This document shows positions 40,732 through 50,542 of a DNA stretch of 64,000 nt, in pieces. Origin of the DNA: Citrobacter amalonaticus (GTDB lineage Bacteria > Pseudomonadota > Gammaproteobacteria > Enterobacterales > Enterobacteriaceae); contig NZ_PQMB01000008.1 of assembly GCF_002918555.1 (NCBI RefSeq), forward strand, positions 86,491-150,490, in the 5' to 3' direction. The position numbers were made by a program, and so were the translations under genes. The first letter of the stretch is position 1, and each line of letters begins with the position of its first letter. Below the pieces are notes generated by a model that made no database searches, had not been told where the DNA came from, and saw only the letters and a list, made by a program, of their open reading frames with translations.

Positions 40732-41742
40732 TCACTCTTCAGCAAATTGGAGCATGACTTTTATGGAGTCATTTTGTTGCGCACGTTCAAACGCTTTCGC
40801 CGCATCGTTGACCGGGAATAAGTCAGTCACCAGCTCACTGGTGTCAAACCGTCCATCCGCCAGCCACTCAATCACCGCATCAAAATCTTCCGGGATATAC
40901 ATACCGGAATTCAGCAGGTCGCGTTCGAAACGCTGCATCCCAGGCAAAGGAATTTCACGAGGACCGCTCGGTACCCCCATGCACACAATCGTCCCACCTG
41001 CATAGACGCGGGTACAGGCATCGTTCAGCGTGGCCTGCGCCACAACAACATCAATCGCACCGGTGAAGCGAACGTGTGGATCAAGCTCACCTGGGGCCCA
41101 AACCTCTGCCGCGCCAAGCTTTAACGCCAGCGCACGTTTCGCGACATCAGGTTCAATGACGGTAATTTTTCCCGCGCCCATAATGCGCAATGCCTGAACA
41201 ATAGATAACCCAATGGTGCCAGCACCGATTACCAGTACGTTTTCCAGAGAGGCCTTCGGCATACGATTAACGCAATGACGAGCACAGGCTGCCGGTTCCG
41301 CGAAGGCCAGTACTTTCAATGGCAGAGATGACGGCGCGACATGGCAGTTCCGCGCCGGAACGATATGCTGCGAACGCGCAAATCCGGGTGCGCGAAAACC
41401 AGCAACCTGCGGAGGCTCACAGAGATTAAAACGCCCCGCTTTGCAGGCGCGGCACTCCATGCAGGCCATTATCGGGTCGACAACAACATGATCACCGGGT
41501 TTAACGTTTGTCACCTCACTCCCGACTTCCGTCACGCGAGCCGCAATTTCATGCCCTGGCACAACGGGAGGTTTTGCAAACGGATGGCCCCCTTCCAGTA
41601 CATGCAGATCAGAGCCGCAAATACCGTAGAACACAGGGGTGATACGGACTTCATAAGGTTTAAGTTCCTGGTGTGGCAGCTCAACATATTGGGTCGTCAC
41701 TTTTCCAATATCTGAAAATAATACCTGGGTAATTTTGTCCAT
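40732..41742 (-). CDS. Zinc-dependent medium-chain alcohol (polyol) dehydrogenase
   Basis: 336 residues. Catalytic zinc ligands are Cys42 in GICGSDLH and His64-Glu65 in VPGHEIA. Structural zinc cysteines 94, 97, 100 and 108 lie in CMECRACKAGRFNLC. NAD-binding GAGTIG is near residue 174. The overall form is that of sorbitol/threonine-type dehydrogenases. There is no counterpart in the E. coli yih cluster. It lies directly downstream of yihT, in the place where a route to sulfofructose is otherwise missing. Oxidation of a sulfo-hexitol to sulfofructose, or action on a C3 sulfonate, are hypotheses. Confidence 0.9.
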   Translation of the reverse strand: MDKITQVLFSDIGKVTTQYVELPHQELKPYEVRITPVFYGICGSDLHVLEGGHPFAKPPVVPGHEIAARVTEVGSEVTNVKPGDHVVVDPIMACMECRACKAGRFNLCEPPQVAGFRAPGFARSQHIVPARNCHVAPSSLPLKVLAFAEPAACARHCVNRMPKASLENVLVIGAGTIGLSIVQALRIMGAGKITVIEPDVAKRALALKLGAAEVWAPGELDPHVRFTGAIDVVVAQATLNDACTRVYAGGTIVCMGVPSGPREIPLPGMQRFERDLLNSGMYIPEDFDAVIEWLADGRFDTSELVTDLFPVNDAAKAFERAQQNDSIKVMLQFAEE

Positions 41743-41774
41743 GGTTCTGCTCCAGATGCGTTAAAAATGGGGAA

Positions 41775-42662
41775 TTAGCGTTGAGAAATACCTTCATCCA
41801 CGATTTCGGCCAGCCGCTGCAGGCGTGGAACAGAAACATCACGCAGCATAGTGTGTGGATCCTGTGCGCCAATGACCGAAGCCCAAACGGCACGACCGGC
41901 CAGGAATCCACTAGCGCCCCCTTTCATTGCAATACGTACTGCGCGGCCAAACAGGTCCGCATCAACACCAGAAGAAAGGATGACCCATGGCATCTTCATT
42001 TGATCGTTAAGTTTTTGGCACGCAGTGAGCAATGTCTGCTCATCTCCCTTGCCTCCTAATGGCATTTCCGCTTTGTAGAGGTCAGCCCCGGTCCCACCGA
42101 GTTCAGTTGCCGCGGCAACAATGGCGCTTTCCTTGTCAAACTCCCATCCACAACGAGGCGGACGAACAACGGGTTCGATAATGCTCACAAGACCCGCACT
42201 GCGACAACGCTGAACGAACTCATCCACCATCGCCAGACGAGCCTGCGCGGGTTCATCCTCACGCCATAGTATCAGCAGCTTCATCGCTTTTGCGCCCATC
42301 TGGCGGGCTTTGAGAGGGTCAATTGCTTTATCAATTTCTACGCTATCAACCGGGATACCATTACCGGGAACAAAACGATCAGCAGCCACAATCAGACCGC
42401 AAGAATCTGCCACTGCCCCCTGCGATACAATCTGATCGAAGCAGAACTGTTTATCTGCCAGGACAGCGGAAGCATAAGGAGACAGGATCCGGGTAGCAGC
42501 AACTTTAAAATCAGTCAGAACACTGTCTGCAACTGGTTTGGGATGCCCGGATGCGGCAAACATCAGGCGCATCGCTTCACGCTGATCGACAGCCAGCATG
42601 GCAAATCCACCGCCAGGGCGAGAAATATCTTTCAGCGTGTACGGGTTATTGTGGGAAGACAT
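41775..42662 (-). CDS. yihT: 6-deoxy-6-sulfofructose-1-phosphate aldolase
   Basis: 295 residues, clearly collinear with E. coli YihT (292). It cleaves sulfofructose-1-phosphate to dihydroxyacetone phosphate and 3-sulfolactaldehyde through a Schiff base on Lys197 in [11 protein letters not shown]. Other conserved blocks are [25 protein letters not shown] and [13 protein letters not shown]...[18 protein letters not shown] lies before the ATG. It is second in the leftward operon after yihU. Confidence 0.94.
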   Translation of the reverse strand: MSSHNNPYTLKDISRPGGGFAMLAVDQREAMRLMFAASGHPKPVADSVLTDFKVAATRILSPYASAVLADKQFCFDQIVSQGAVADSCGLIVAADRFVPGNGIPVDSVEIDKAIDPLKARQMGAKAMKLLILWREDEPAQARLAMVDEFVQRCRSAGLVSIIEPVVRPPRCGWEFDKESAIVAAATELGGTGADLYKAEMPLGGKGDEQTLLTACQKLNDQMKMPWVILSSGVDADLFGRAVRIAMKGGASGFLAGRAVWASVIGAQDPHTMLRDVSVPRLQRLAEIVDEGISQR

Positions 42663-42687
42663 AGTAACTCCTGTGAACGTTTATAAT

Positions 42688-43578
42688 TTAAAGTGAGTCT
42701 GGTCGGCCAGCCTGCTGACGAACCTGAGATAACAGCGCGCTCCAGTCCTGACGGCCTCTACCGTTCTCACTGGCGCTGGAGTAGTAGGTTTCTGCCGCAA
42801 TACCCATATTGAGCGGAGCACCAGTCTGGTGAGCGACATCGACAGCGATACGCAAATCCTTCAAGGCCAGGTCCACCATAAATGCCGGTGAGAGATCTCC
42901 CTTCAGCACTTTTCCAGGCCATGTTGTCGTAAAGTGTCCCTTCCCTGCGGCCGTACCGCTCATGACTTTTATCGCCACATCCAGGTTCAGACCCAGAGAT
43001 TCGCAAAGGACTGCGGCCTCTGCTGACAATGCATTCAGCGCAATGCTCATATAGTTATTGATGAGCTTCACGCGGATCCCCATACCAGGACCACCCGCTT
43101 CCACCAGCTCATTACCCATGCACATCAAAAGCGGGCGTGCGCGCTCAACCTGTTCGGGTGTGCCGCCAGCCAGAATTAACAATGTCCCGTCGATAGCGTT
43201 AACGGATGTTCTCCCCACAGGAGCATCCATCATGCTGATGCCTTTCTCTTCCATTTCATGAATCAATAAATCAGTCTGTAGTGGATGGATAGTGGACATA
43301 TCGATAACTAACGCATCAGGGGACAGGGTTTCACTCACACCATCGCGACCTAAAAGAACTTGCCGAACGATGTCGCCATTTGGCAGCATCGTGATAACAA
43401 AATCAGCGTCTTTAGCCGCTTCAGCTGGCGTTTGGGCAGCCGTTGCACCTTTTTGTACCAGCTCATTGACGGCTTGTTGATTTACGTCGAACACGCGTAA
43501 GACATGTCCTTTTTGCAACAGATTGTTAGCCATTGGGCTACCCATCTGACCCAATCCCAAAAATGCAATCGTTGTCAT
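42688..43578 (-). CDS. yihU: 3-sulfolactaldehyde reductase
   Basis: 296 residues. Rossmann [12 protein letters not shown] is at the start. Substrate loop [11 protein letters not shown] has Arg123, catalytic Lys171 and Asn174/Asn175 are in [12 protein letters not shown], with Ser178. These are the residues known in E. coli YihU to act on sulfolactaldehyde. It reduces it to 2,3-dihydroxypropanesulfonate with NADH. It is the first gene of the leftward operon, divergent from yihV. Confidence 0.94.
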   Translation of the reverse strand: MTTIAFLGLGQMGSPMANNLLQKGHVLRVFDVNQQAVNELVQKGATAAQTPAEAAKDADFVITMLPNGDIVRQVLLGRDGVSETLSPDALVIDMSTIHPLQTDLLIHEMEEKGISMMDAPVGRTSVNAIDGTLLILAGGTPEQVERARPLLMCMGNELVEAGGPGMGIRVKLINNYMSIALNALSAEAAVLCESLGLNLDVAIKVMSGTAAGKGHFTTTWPGKVLKGDLSPAFMVDLALKDLRIAVDVAHQTGAPLNMGIAAETYYSSASENGRGRQDWSALLSQVRQQAGRPDSL

Positions 43579-43749
43579 GAACGGTCTCCTGTCTCAGATT
43601 GACAAAATAATTACAATTAAAAGTCATTTTCGTCTGTTTTTGAGCATATTTGTAATTTATGATTAAAAACAAGACACGCATCACTAATTTGATCATTTAT
43701 GTCATTAAAATGAACAAAAGAAGACAGGATCACACAGGACAAAACAGAT
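43579..43749. promoter_or_regulatory. Divergent yihU/yihV promoter region
   Basis: 171-bp AT-rich region between the two divergent catabolic units. It contains the inverted repeat aattacaa (43609-43616) / ttgtaatt (43650-43657) and further A/T-rich repeats around 43686-43720. In E. coli the DeoR-family regulator YihW (CsqR) binds the equivalent region. I cannot fix the exact boxes. Confidence 0.5.
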
Positions 43750-44646
43750 ATGACCAGAATTGCATGCGTTGGAATTACCGTTCAGGATCGTATTTATTCT
43801 CTGAGCAACCTGCCCGAAGGCGGGGGAAAATATCAATCAAATCAATATCTGGAGACGGGAGGTGGTCCGGCGGCAACTGCAGCGGTCGCAATAGCCCGGC
43901 TCGGAATTGCTGTCGATTTTATTGGTCGCGTCGGTGACGACAGTTGCGGCAACACATTACTTAAAGAACTTCAGGACTGGGGGGTAAACACGGAATTTTG
44001 TCGTCAGTATCCCAATGCTCGTTCTTCACAATCGGCAATTCTGGTCGATCAGCAAGGAGAACGAATCATTGTCAACTATCCAAGTCCTGACCTTGATACC
44101 GATGCACAATGGCTGGAATCGATCGATTTTACACGTTATGACATTGTACTGGCCGATGTGCGTTGGCATGAGGGAACGTTGAAATCTTTTACTCTGGCTC
44201 GCGCAGCTGGCGTCATGACATTACTGGATGCTGATATGACTCCGCAGGATATCACTCCACTGGTAGCACTTGCCGATCATGCCGTTTTCTCTAAACCAGG
44301 CCTGAAACGAATGACCGGGCAGGATAATGCCGAAGAAGGGCTGAAAATAGCCACAAAACATACTGATGGTAAAGTCTACGTTACGCTGGGCGATGAGGGA
44401 TCGCTTTGGCTTGAAAATGTGCAACGGTGTCAGCAACCCGCATTTTCAATCGAAGTAGTAGATACAACCGGAGCGGGGGATGTTTTTCATGGTGCAATGG
44501 CAGTCGCGTTGGCAGAGAAAATGCCCACCGCACAGGCAATTCGCTTCGCCAGCGCGGTCGCTGCAATGAAATGTACGCAGGCAGGTGGACGAGCCGGAAT
44601 TCCTAATCGTGAGCAAACCGAATCATTTTTGTCACTTTATGCGTAA
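43750..44646 (+). CDS. yihV: 6-deoxy-6-sulfofructose kinase
   Basis: 298 residues of the PfkB/ribokinase family. GGGPAATAAVA lies near residue 38, and the anion-hole/catalytic motif DTTGAGDVFHGAMAV near residue 240. From memory of E. coli YihV work, the sulfonate is bound by Lys27, Asn109 and Arg138; all three are present at those exact positions here. It phosphorylates sulfofructose at C1. It is co-directional with yihW, 38 bp upstream of it. Confidence 0.94.
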   Translation: MTRIACVGITVQDRIYSLSNLPEGGGKYQSNQYLETGGGPAATAAVAIARLGIAVDFIGRVGDDSCGNTLLKELQDWGVNTEFCRQYPNARSSQSAILVDQQGERIIVNYPSPDLDTDAQWLESIDFTRYDIVLADVRWHEGTLKSFTLARAAGVMTLLDADMTPQDITPLVALADHAVFSKPGLKRMTGQDNAEEGLKIATKHTDGKVYVTLGDEGSLWLENVQRCQQPAFSIEVVDTTGAGDVFHGAMAVALAEKMPTAQAIRFASAVAAMKCTQAGGRAGIPNREQTESFLSLYA

Positions 44647-44684
44647 AATAGTCAACATGTAAGGGGAAGAGTACAGGAGTATTC

Positions 44685-45473
44685 ATGAGCATTATTGAAG
44701 TCACTGGTAATCCACGACACGATCAGCTTGTTCACTACATTGCAGAACGCGGCTATATGAATATCGAAGAGCTCGCACAGTTGCTTGACGTTTCCACACA
44801 AACAGTGCGCCGGGATATTCGTAAACTAAGTGAACAGGGGCTGATCACCCGACATCATGGTGGAGCCGGACGAGTATCCAGCGTCATGAATACGGCTTTT
44901 GAGCAGCGAGAGTTATCGCTGACTCAGGAAAAACGGGCAATTGCAGAGGCGGTGGCCGATTATCTTCCGGAACGTTGTACCGTTTTTATTACCATTGGTA
45001 CAACCGTGGAAGCTGTTGCCCGTGCATTACTCAACCGACGTGATTTACGTATCATCACTAACAGTCTGCGTGTGGCACAAATCCTGTATAAAAACCAGGA
45101 TATCGAGGTTATGGTGCCCGGAGGAACACTACGTGCGCATAATGGCGGCATCGTAGGGCCTGGAGCAGTAGATTTTATTGAAGGTTTCAGAGCTGACTAC
45201 TTGATCACCAGCATTGGGGCTATTGAGAATGATGGAACGCTGCTGGAATTTGATGTTAATGAAGCCCTTGTCGCTAAGACGATGATTGCACAGGCACGCA
45301 ACACGCTGTTAATTGCCGACCACACTAAATTTACAGCATCTGCCGCCGTTTCTATCGGCAACGCACGTAAAGTCCGGGCATTTTTTACCGATGCTCCACC
45401 GCCAAACTCCTTTAAGCATCTGCTGAAAGAAGAAAACGTAGAGCTTATCATTGCAGAACAGGATGTTTCCTGA
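44685..45473 (+). CDS. yihW: DeoR-family repressor of the sulfosugar cluster
   Basis: 262 residues. The HTH (RGYMNIEELAQLLDVSTQTVRRDIRKLSEQGLITRHHGGA, residues about 19-60) is followed by a DeoR-type sugar-phosphate sensing domain (TIGTTVEAVARALL, FDVNEALVAKTMI). E. coli YihW (CsqR) represses the cluster and is relieved by sulfoquinovose derivatives. Its start is at the ATG near the shortest spacing to yihV. Confidence 0.93.
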   Translation: MSIIEVTGNPRHDQLVHYIAERGYMNIEELAQLLDVSTQTVRRDIRKLSEQGLITRHHGGAGRVSSVMNTAFEQRELSLTQEKRAIAEAVADYLPERCTVFITIGTTVEAVARALLNRRDLRIITNSLRVAQILYKNQDIEVMVPGGTLRAHNGGIVGPGAVDFIEGFRADYLITSIGAIENDGTLLEFDVNEALVAKTMIAQARNTLLIADHTKFTASAAVSIGNARKVRAFFTDAPPPNSFKHLLKEENVELIIAEQDVS

Positions 45474-45485
45474 AGTTCCGAGAAA

Positions 45486-45517
45486 TAAAAAAGCCGCTGA
45501 AATTCAGCGGCTTTTTT
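45486..45517. terminator. Bidirectional terminator between yihW and typA
   Basis: Perfect inverted repeat aaaaaagccgctga / tcagcggctttttt with a 3-4 base loop. The A and T runs on each side serve both convergent genes. Confidence 0.9.
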
Positions 45518-45534
45518 CATCGCAAGAGCATTAA

Positions 45535-47358
45535 TTACTCTTCTTTCGCACCACGGTTCGCGCGGCGACGATCGTTTTCTGTCAGGTGACGTTTACGAAT
45601 ACGGATAGAGGTTGGGGTAACTTCTACCAGTTCGTCGTCATCGATGAACTCCAGAGCCTGCTCCAGGGTCATCTTCACCGGCGGAACCAGAACCGTTGCT
45701 TCATCAGTACCGGAAGCACGCATGTTGGTCAGTTTCTTACCGGTCAGGCAGTTTACGGTCAGGTCGTTAGAACGACTGTGAATACCGATGATCTGGCCTT
45801 CGTAAACTTCAGCACCGTGACCCAGGAACAGCTTACCGCGATCCTGCAGACCGAACAGTGCAAACGCAACCGCTTTACCCTGACCGTTGGAGATCAGTAC
45901 ACCATTCTGACGCTGGCCCACGTCACCCGGACGAACATCGTCGTAATGGCTGAAGGTGGAGTACAGCAGACCGGTACCGGAGGTCATGGTCATGAATTCG
46001 GAACGGAAACCGATAAGCCCACGGCTTGGGATCACGTAGTCAAGACGTACGCGACCTTTACCATCTGGATTCATGTTTTTCAGGTCGCCTTTACGCTCGC
46101 CCAGCGCCTGCATCACAGAACCCTGGTGCTGCTCTTCGACGTCCAGCGTGACGTTCTCGTACGGCTCTTGTTTACGGCCATCGATTTCGCGGAAGATAAC
46201 TTTCGGACGGGAAACCGCCATCTCGAAACCTTCACGACGCATGTTCTCGATAAGAACAGACAGGTGCAGCTCGCCACGACCAGAAACGCGGAACGCATCC
46301 GCATCTTCGGTTTCATCAACACGCAGCGCAACGTTGTGCACCAGCTCTTTGTTCAGACGATCCAGAATCTGACGAGAGGTGACGTATTTACCTTCTTTAC
46401 CGCAGAACGGAGAGGTATTGACGCAGAAGAACATGGTCACGGTCGGCTCATCAACGGACAGCGCTGGCAGTGCTTCCACATTTTGCGGATCGCAAATGGT
46501 GTCAGAGATGTTCAGCTCGCCCAGACCGGTGATCGCGATGATATCGCCCGCTTCCGCCAGATCGCTGTCAATACGCTCCAGCCCCAGGTGAGTCAGCACT
46601 TTGCCCACTTTACCGTTACGGGTTTTGCCTTCGCTATCGATGATAGTGATCTGCTGGTTCGGTTTCACTTTACCGCGCTTGATGCGGCCGATACCGATAA
46701 CGCCAACGTAGTTGTTGTAGTCCAGCTGAGAGATCTGCATCTGCAGCGGACCGTCCAGGTCAACGTCCGGTGCCGGTACGTGCTCAACAATCGCCTGATA
46801 CAGCGGCGTCATGTCTTCCGCCATATCTTCGTGATCCAGACCCGCGATACCATTCAGCGCCGAAGCGTAGATGATCGGGAAGTCCAGCTGTTCGTCGGTC
46901 GCGTCGAGGTTAACAAACAGGTCGAAAACCTGGTCGACAACCCAGTCCGGACGCGCGCCAGGACGGTCAACTTTGTTGATAACAACAATAGGCTTCAGGC
47001 CATGAGCAAAGGCTTTTTTGGTCACGAAGCGCGTCTGCGGCATCGGGCCGTCAAATGCGTCAACCACCAGCAGCACTGAGTCAACCATGGACATGACACG
47101 TTCAACTTCACCACCGAAGTCGGCGTGTCCTGGGGTATCAACGATGTTGATACGGTAATCATTCCATTTGATAGCGGTGTTTTTTGCGAGGATGGTAATC
47201 CCACGCTCTTTCTCCAAATCGTTGGAGTCCATCACACGCTCTTGGGTTTCGGCACGCGCATCGAACGTACCGGATTGCTGCAGCAGCTTATCAACCAGGG
47301 TAGTTTTACCATGGTCAACGTGCGCGATGATGGCGATATTACGCAAATTTTCGATCAC
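45535..47358 (-). CDS. typA: Ribosome-associated GTPase TypA/BipA
   Basis: 607 residues. The translational GTPase core has G1 HVDHGKTT (residues about 13-20), [12 protein letters not shown] (G3) and [10 protein letters not shown] (G4). EF-G-like domains III and V and a C-terminal TypA-specific domain end [10 protein letters not shown]. It acts in 50S assembly, cold growth and virulence-related stress. It is divergent from glnA. Confidence 0.97.
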   Translation of the reverse strand: MIENLRNIAIIAHVDHGKTTLVDKLLQQSGTFDARAETQERVMDSNDLEKERGITILAKNTAIKWNDYRINIVDTPGHADFGGEVERVMSMVDSVLLVVDAFDGPMPQTRFVTKKAFAHGLKPIVVINKVDRPGARPDWVVDQVFDLFVNLDATDEQLDFPIIYASALNGIAGLDHEDMAEDMTPLYQAIVEHVPAPDVDLDGPLQMQISQLDYNNYVGVIGIGRIKRGKVKPNQQITIIDSEGKTRNGKVGKVLTHLGLERIDSDLAEAGDIIAITGLGELNISDTICDPQNVEALPALSVDEPTVTMFFCVNTSPFCGKEGKYVTSRQILDRLNKELVHNVALRVDETEDADAFRVSGRGELHLSVLIENMRREGFEMAVSRPKVIFREIDGRKQEPYENVTLDVEEQHQGSVMQALGERKGDLKNMNPDGKGRVRLDYVIPSRGLIGFRSEFMTMTSGTGLLYSTFSHYDDVRPGDVGQRQNGVLISNGQGKAVAFALFGLQDRGKLFLGHGAEVYEGQIIGIHSRSNDLTVNCLTGKKLTNMRASGTDEATVLVPPVKMTLEQALEFIDDDELVEVTPTSIRIRKRHLTENDRRRANRGAKEE

Positions 47359-47509
47359 AACTTTGCCTCAGGCATTAGAAATAGCGCGTTATTGTACACG
47401 GATTAATCGCACTACAAAACAGGATCACAAACATCCTCCGCAAACAAGTATTGCAGAGTTCCTTTGTGATCGCTTTCACGGAGCGTTAAAAGGGATATGC
47501 ATTGTCCAT

Positions 47510-47600
47510 TGCACCAACATGGTGCTTAATGTTCACATTAAAGCACTACATTGGTGCAACACACTCACAATGGTGCAGCCCTTTTGCACGATGGTGCGCA
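47510..47600 (+). promoter_or_regulatory. NtrC enhancer sites upstream of glnA
   Basis: Strong sites are tgcaccaacatggtgc (47510-47525) and gcactacattggtgca (47543-47558), near-palindromes of the TGCAC-N-GTGCA type. Weaker copies follow around 47571-47600 (tgcacgatggtgcgca). The arrangement is that of the E. coli glnA enhancer. The remainder of 47359-47509 has no gene and should hold the sigma-70 promoters of typA and glnA. Confidence 0.9.
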
Positions 47601-47630
47601 TGATAACGCCTTTTAGGGGTAATTTAAAAG

Positions 47631-47648
47631 TTGGCACAGATTTCGCTT
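47631..47648 (+). promoter_or_regulatory. Sigma-54 promoter glnAp2
   Basis: ttggcacagatttcgctt carries the -24 GG (47633-47634) and -12 GC (47645-47646) dinucleotides at the correct spacing. It is identical in core to E. coli glnAp2. It lies downstream of the NtrC sites. Confidence 0.92.
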
Positions 47649-47724
47649 TATCTTTTTTACGGCGACACGGCCACTTTTTTGCAGAATTCCACGACGACCA
47701 TGACCAATCCGGGAGAGTTAGAGT

Positions 47725-49134
47725 ATGTCCGCTGAACACGTTTTGACGATGCTGAACGAGCACGAAGTGAAATTTGTTGATTTACGCTTCACTGATACCA
47801 AAGGTAAAGAACAGCACGTCACTATTCCTGCTCATCAGGTGAATGCCGAATTCTTTGAAGAAGGCAAAATGTTTGACGGCTCCTCAATTGGCGGCTGGAA
47901 AGGTATCAATGAATCTGACATGGTTCTGATGCCGGACGCATCAACGGCTGTTATCGACCCGTTCTTCGCTGATTCCACGTTGATCATCCGCTGCGACATC
48001 CTGGAACCCGGCACGCTGCAGGGCTATGACCGCGACCCGCGCTCCATTGCAAAACGCGCTGAAGAGTATCTGCGCGCGACAGGTATCGCGGATACCGTAC
48101 TGTTCGGGCCAGAGCCAGAATTCTTCCTGTTTGACGACATCCGTTTTGGCACGTCCATCTCCGGTTCCCACGTCGCTATCGACGATATCGAAGGCGCATG
48201 GAACTCCTCCACCCAATACGAAGGTGGTAACAAAGGTCACCGTCCGGCAGTGAAAGGCGGTTATTTCCCGGTTCCGCCAGTAGACTCCGCTCAGGACATC
48301 CGTTCTGAAATGTGCCTGGTAATGGAACAGATGGGTCTGGTCGTTGAAGCGCATCACCACGAAGTGGCGACCGCAGGTCAGAACGAAGTGGCAACCCGCT
48401 TTAACACCATGACCAAAAAAGCTGACGAAATTCAGATCTACAAATACGTCGTACACAACGTGGCTCACCGCTTCGGTAAAACTGCCACCTTTATGCCAAA
48501 ACCGATGTTCGGCGATAACGGCTCCGGTATGCACTGCCACATGTCTCTGGCGAAAAACGGCACTAACCTGTTCTCTGGCGACAAATATGCAGGTCTGTCT
48601 GAGCAGGCGCTGTACTACATCGGCGGCGTCATCAAACACGCAAAAGCGATCAACGCCCTGGCCAACCCGACGACTAACTCCTACAAGCGACTGGTCCCAG
48701 GCTATGAAGCACCGGTTATGCTGGCCTACTCTGCCCGTAACCGTTCAGCCTCTATCCGTATTCCGGTAGTGGCGTCTCCGAAAGCGCGTCGTATCGAAGT
48801 GCGCTTCCCGGACCCGGCGGCTAACCCGTACCTGTGTTTTGCAGCCCTGCTGATGGCGGGTCTTGACGGTATTAAAAACAAGATCCACCCTGGCGAAGCC
48901 ATGGACAAAAACCTGTATGACCTGCCGCCAGAAGAGGCGAAAGAGATCCCACAGGTTGCAGGCTCTCTGGAAGAAGCACTGAACGAACTGGATCTGGACC
49001 GCGAGTTCCTGAAAGCGGGCGGCGTGTTCACTGATGAAGCGATCGATGCGTACATTGCGCTGCGTCGCGAAGAAGATGACCGCGTGCGCATGACGCCGCA
49101 CCCGGTAGAGTTTGAGCTGTACTACAGCGTTTAA
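47725..49134 (+). CDS. glnA: Glutamine synthetase
   Basis: 469 residues, type I. It makes glutamine from glutamate, ammonia and ATP as a dodecamer in the cytoplasm. Markers are [23 protein letters not shown], the [11 protein letters not shown] block and [12 protein letters not shown] with the adenylylated tyrosine near 398. It is regulated by NtrC/sigma-54 as the upstream sites show, and is followed by glnL-glnG. Confidence 0.98.
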   Translation: MSAEHVLTMLNEHEVKFVDLRFTDTKGKEQHVTIPAHQVNAEFFEEGKMFDGSSIGGWKGINESDMVLMPDASTAVIDPFFADSTLIIRCDILEPGTLQGYDRDPRSIAKRAEEYLRATGIADTVLFGPEPEFFLFDDIRFGTSISGSHVAIDDIEGAWNSSTQYEGGNKGHRPAVKGGYFPVPPVDSAQDIRSEMCLVMEQMGLVVEAHHHEVATAGQNEVATRFNTMTKKADEIQIYKYVVHNVAHRFGKTATFMPKPMFGDNGSGMHCHMSLAKNGTNLFSGDKYAGLSEQALYYIGGVIKHAKAINALANPTTNSYKRLVPGYEAPVMLAYSARNRSASIRIPVVASPKARRIEVRFPDPAANPYLCFAALLMAGLDGIKNKIHPGEAMDKNLYDLPPEEAKEIPQVAGSLEEALNELDLDREFLKAGGVFTDEAIDAYIALRREEDDRVRMTPHPVEFELYYSV

Positions 49135-49157
49135 CCGAATCTTAAAAATCCGACGAA

Positions 49158-49345
49158 TTTCACGTTGCGGCAAGGCGGCAACTGAGCAAATCCCCAGAAG
49201 CACAGACAGCTATGTGACTGGGGTGAGCGACAAATCTGTCAGGAACAGATTTGAACGTTGCTGGCAGCGGCCCTGCAGGGGCGAGGCCCAGGGACGGGCC
49301 GGGTAACAAAGCCAACGCAGCAGCGGCGTGAAAGGCGTCAGGAGT
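49158..49345. repeat. ERIC-type element with GC-rich insert in the glnA 3' region
   Basis: The left half (acgttgcggcaaggcggcaa... aatcccc... gtgactggggtgagcga, to about 49230) is a recognisable ERIC core. A GC-rich insert (49231-49312) follows with stem aaatctg/cagattt and ending gggtaacaaagccaacgca. A degraded right end lies near 49345. It sits between the glnA stop codon and its terminator. Confidence 0.75.
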
Positions 49346-49368
49346 TTTTTAGTTGCCGTGGAAACTTT

Positions 49369-49393
49369 AGCCCATCACACGATGGGCTTTTTT
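49369..49393 (+). terminator. Terminator after glnA
   Basis: agcccatc / gatgggct hairpin followed by TTTTT, 235 bp past the glnA stop. It limits read-through into glnLG. Confidence 0.85.
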
Positions 49394-49438
49394 CTCCACC
49401 AATAATCTGATCCCACGCGCTTTTTATCCGTAAAAAGC

Positions 49439-49460
49439 TATAATGCACTAAAATGGTGCA
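49439..49460 (+). promoter_or_regulatory. glnL promoter with overlapping NtrC site
   Basis: -10 box tataat (49439-49444) abuts the palindromic NtrC site tgcactaaaatggtgca (49444-49460). Binding there would repress glnLG, as in E. coli glnLp. Confidence 0.85.
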
Positions 49461-49481
49461 TTACTTTCAGGAGACTGCTGA

Positions 49482-50531
49482 ATGGCAACAGGCACGCAGC
49501 CCGATGCTGGGCAGATCCTCAATTCTCTCATCAACAGCATTTTGCTGGTCGACGATGAGCTGGCGATACATTACGCCAATCCCGCCGCACAGCAGCTTCT
49601 CGCTCAAAGCTCCCGCAAATTGTTCGGCGCGCCGTTGCCTGAGCTATTAAGCTACTTTTCGCTGAACATCGAACTGATGCGCGAGAGTCTGGAAGCCGGT
49701 CAGGGATTTACCGATAACGAAGTGACGCTGGTCATTGACGGGCACTCTCATATTCTCTCCCTGACCGCACAGCGGCTGCCCGATGGTCAGATCCTGTTAG
49801 AAATGGCGCCGATGGATAATCAGCGCCGCCTGAGCCAGGAACAGCTGCAACATGCCCAGCAGGTTGCCGCTCGCGACCTGGTGCGCGGTCTGGCGCATGA
49901 GATTAAAAATCCACTCGGCGGCTTACGTGGTGCAGCGCAGCTTCTGAGTAAAGCGCTGCCCGATCCGTCATTGCTGGAGTACACCAAAGTGATTATCGAG
50001 CAGGCCGACCGGTTGCGTAATCTGGTTGACCGACTGCTGGGGCCGCAGTTGCCAGGCACACATATCACTGAAAGCATACATAAGGTGGCGGAACGCGTCG
50101 TGGCGCTGGTCTCTATGGAGCTACCGGATAACGTCAGGCTGATTCGTGATTATGATCCAAGCCTGCCAGAGCTACCGCACGACCCGGATCAGATTGAGCA
50201 AGTGCTTCTGAACATCGTGCGCAACGCTCTGCAGGCGCTGGGAGCGAACGGTGGGGAAATTATCCTGCGCACCCGTACGGCTTTCCAGCTCACGCTGCAC
50301 GGAGAGCGCTACCGTCTGGCGGCGCGTATCGATGTGGAAGATAACGGTCCGGGCATTCCCTCCCATTTGCAGGATACGCTGTTTTATCCAATGGTCAGCG
50401 GGCGCGAAGGCGGAACCGGACTGGGTTTGTCCATCGCCCGCAACCTTATCGATCAGCACTCCGGCAAAATTGAATTTACCAGTTGGCCAGGTCATACCGA
50501 GTTCTCGGTTTATCTGCCTATCAGGAAATAA
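49482..50531 (+). CDS. glnL: Nitrogen sensor kinase/phosphatase NtrB
   Basis: 349 residues, cytoplasmic. A PAS domain (about 10-110) precedes the phospho-acceptor His139 in [20 protein letters not shown]. The HATPase contains [20 protein letters not shown] and [13 protein letters not shown]. It phosphorylates or dephosphorylates NtrC under control of PII. CAGGAG lies 7 bases before the ATG. Confidence 0.97.
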   Translation: MATGTQPDAGQILNSLINSILLVDDELAIHYANPAAQQLLAQSSRKLFGAPLPELLSYFSLNIELMRESLEAGQGFTDNEVTLVIDGHSHILSLTAQRLPDGQILLEMAPMDNQRRLSQEQLQHAQQVAARDLVRGLAHEIKNPLGGLRGAAQLLSKALPDPSLLEYTKVIIEQADRLRNLVDRLLGPQLPGTHITESIHKVAERVVALVSMELPDNVRLIRDYDPSLPELPHDPDQIEQVLLNIVRNALQALGANGGEIILRTRTAFQLTLHGERYRLAARIDVEDNGPGIPSHLQDTLFYPMVSGREGGTGLGLSIARNLIDQHSGKIEFTSWPGHTEFSVYLPIRK

Positions 50532-50542
50532 AGGTGACGTTT

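Noticed and set aside
45586..47079. 497-codon open frame on the plus strand inside typA
   Set aside because: It is antisense to a highly conserved gene, has no ribosome binding site, and its protein is composition-driven (His/Arg/Thr rich). It is a shadow frame caused by codon bias.
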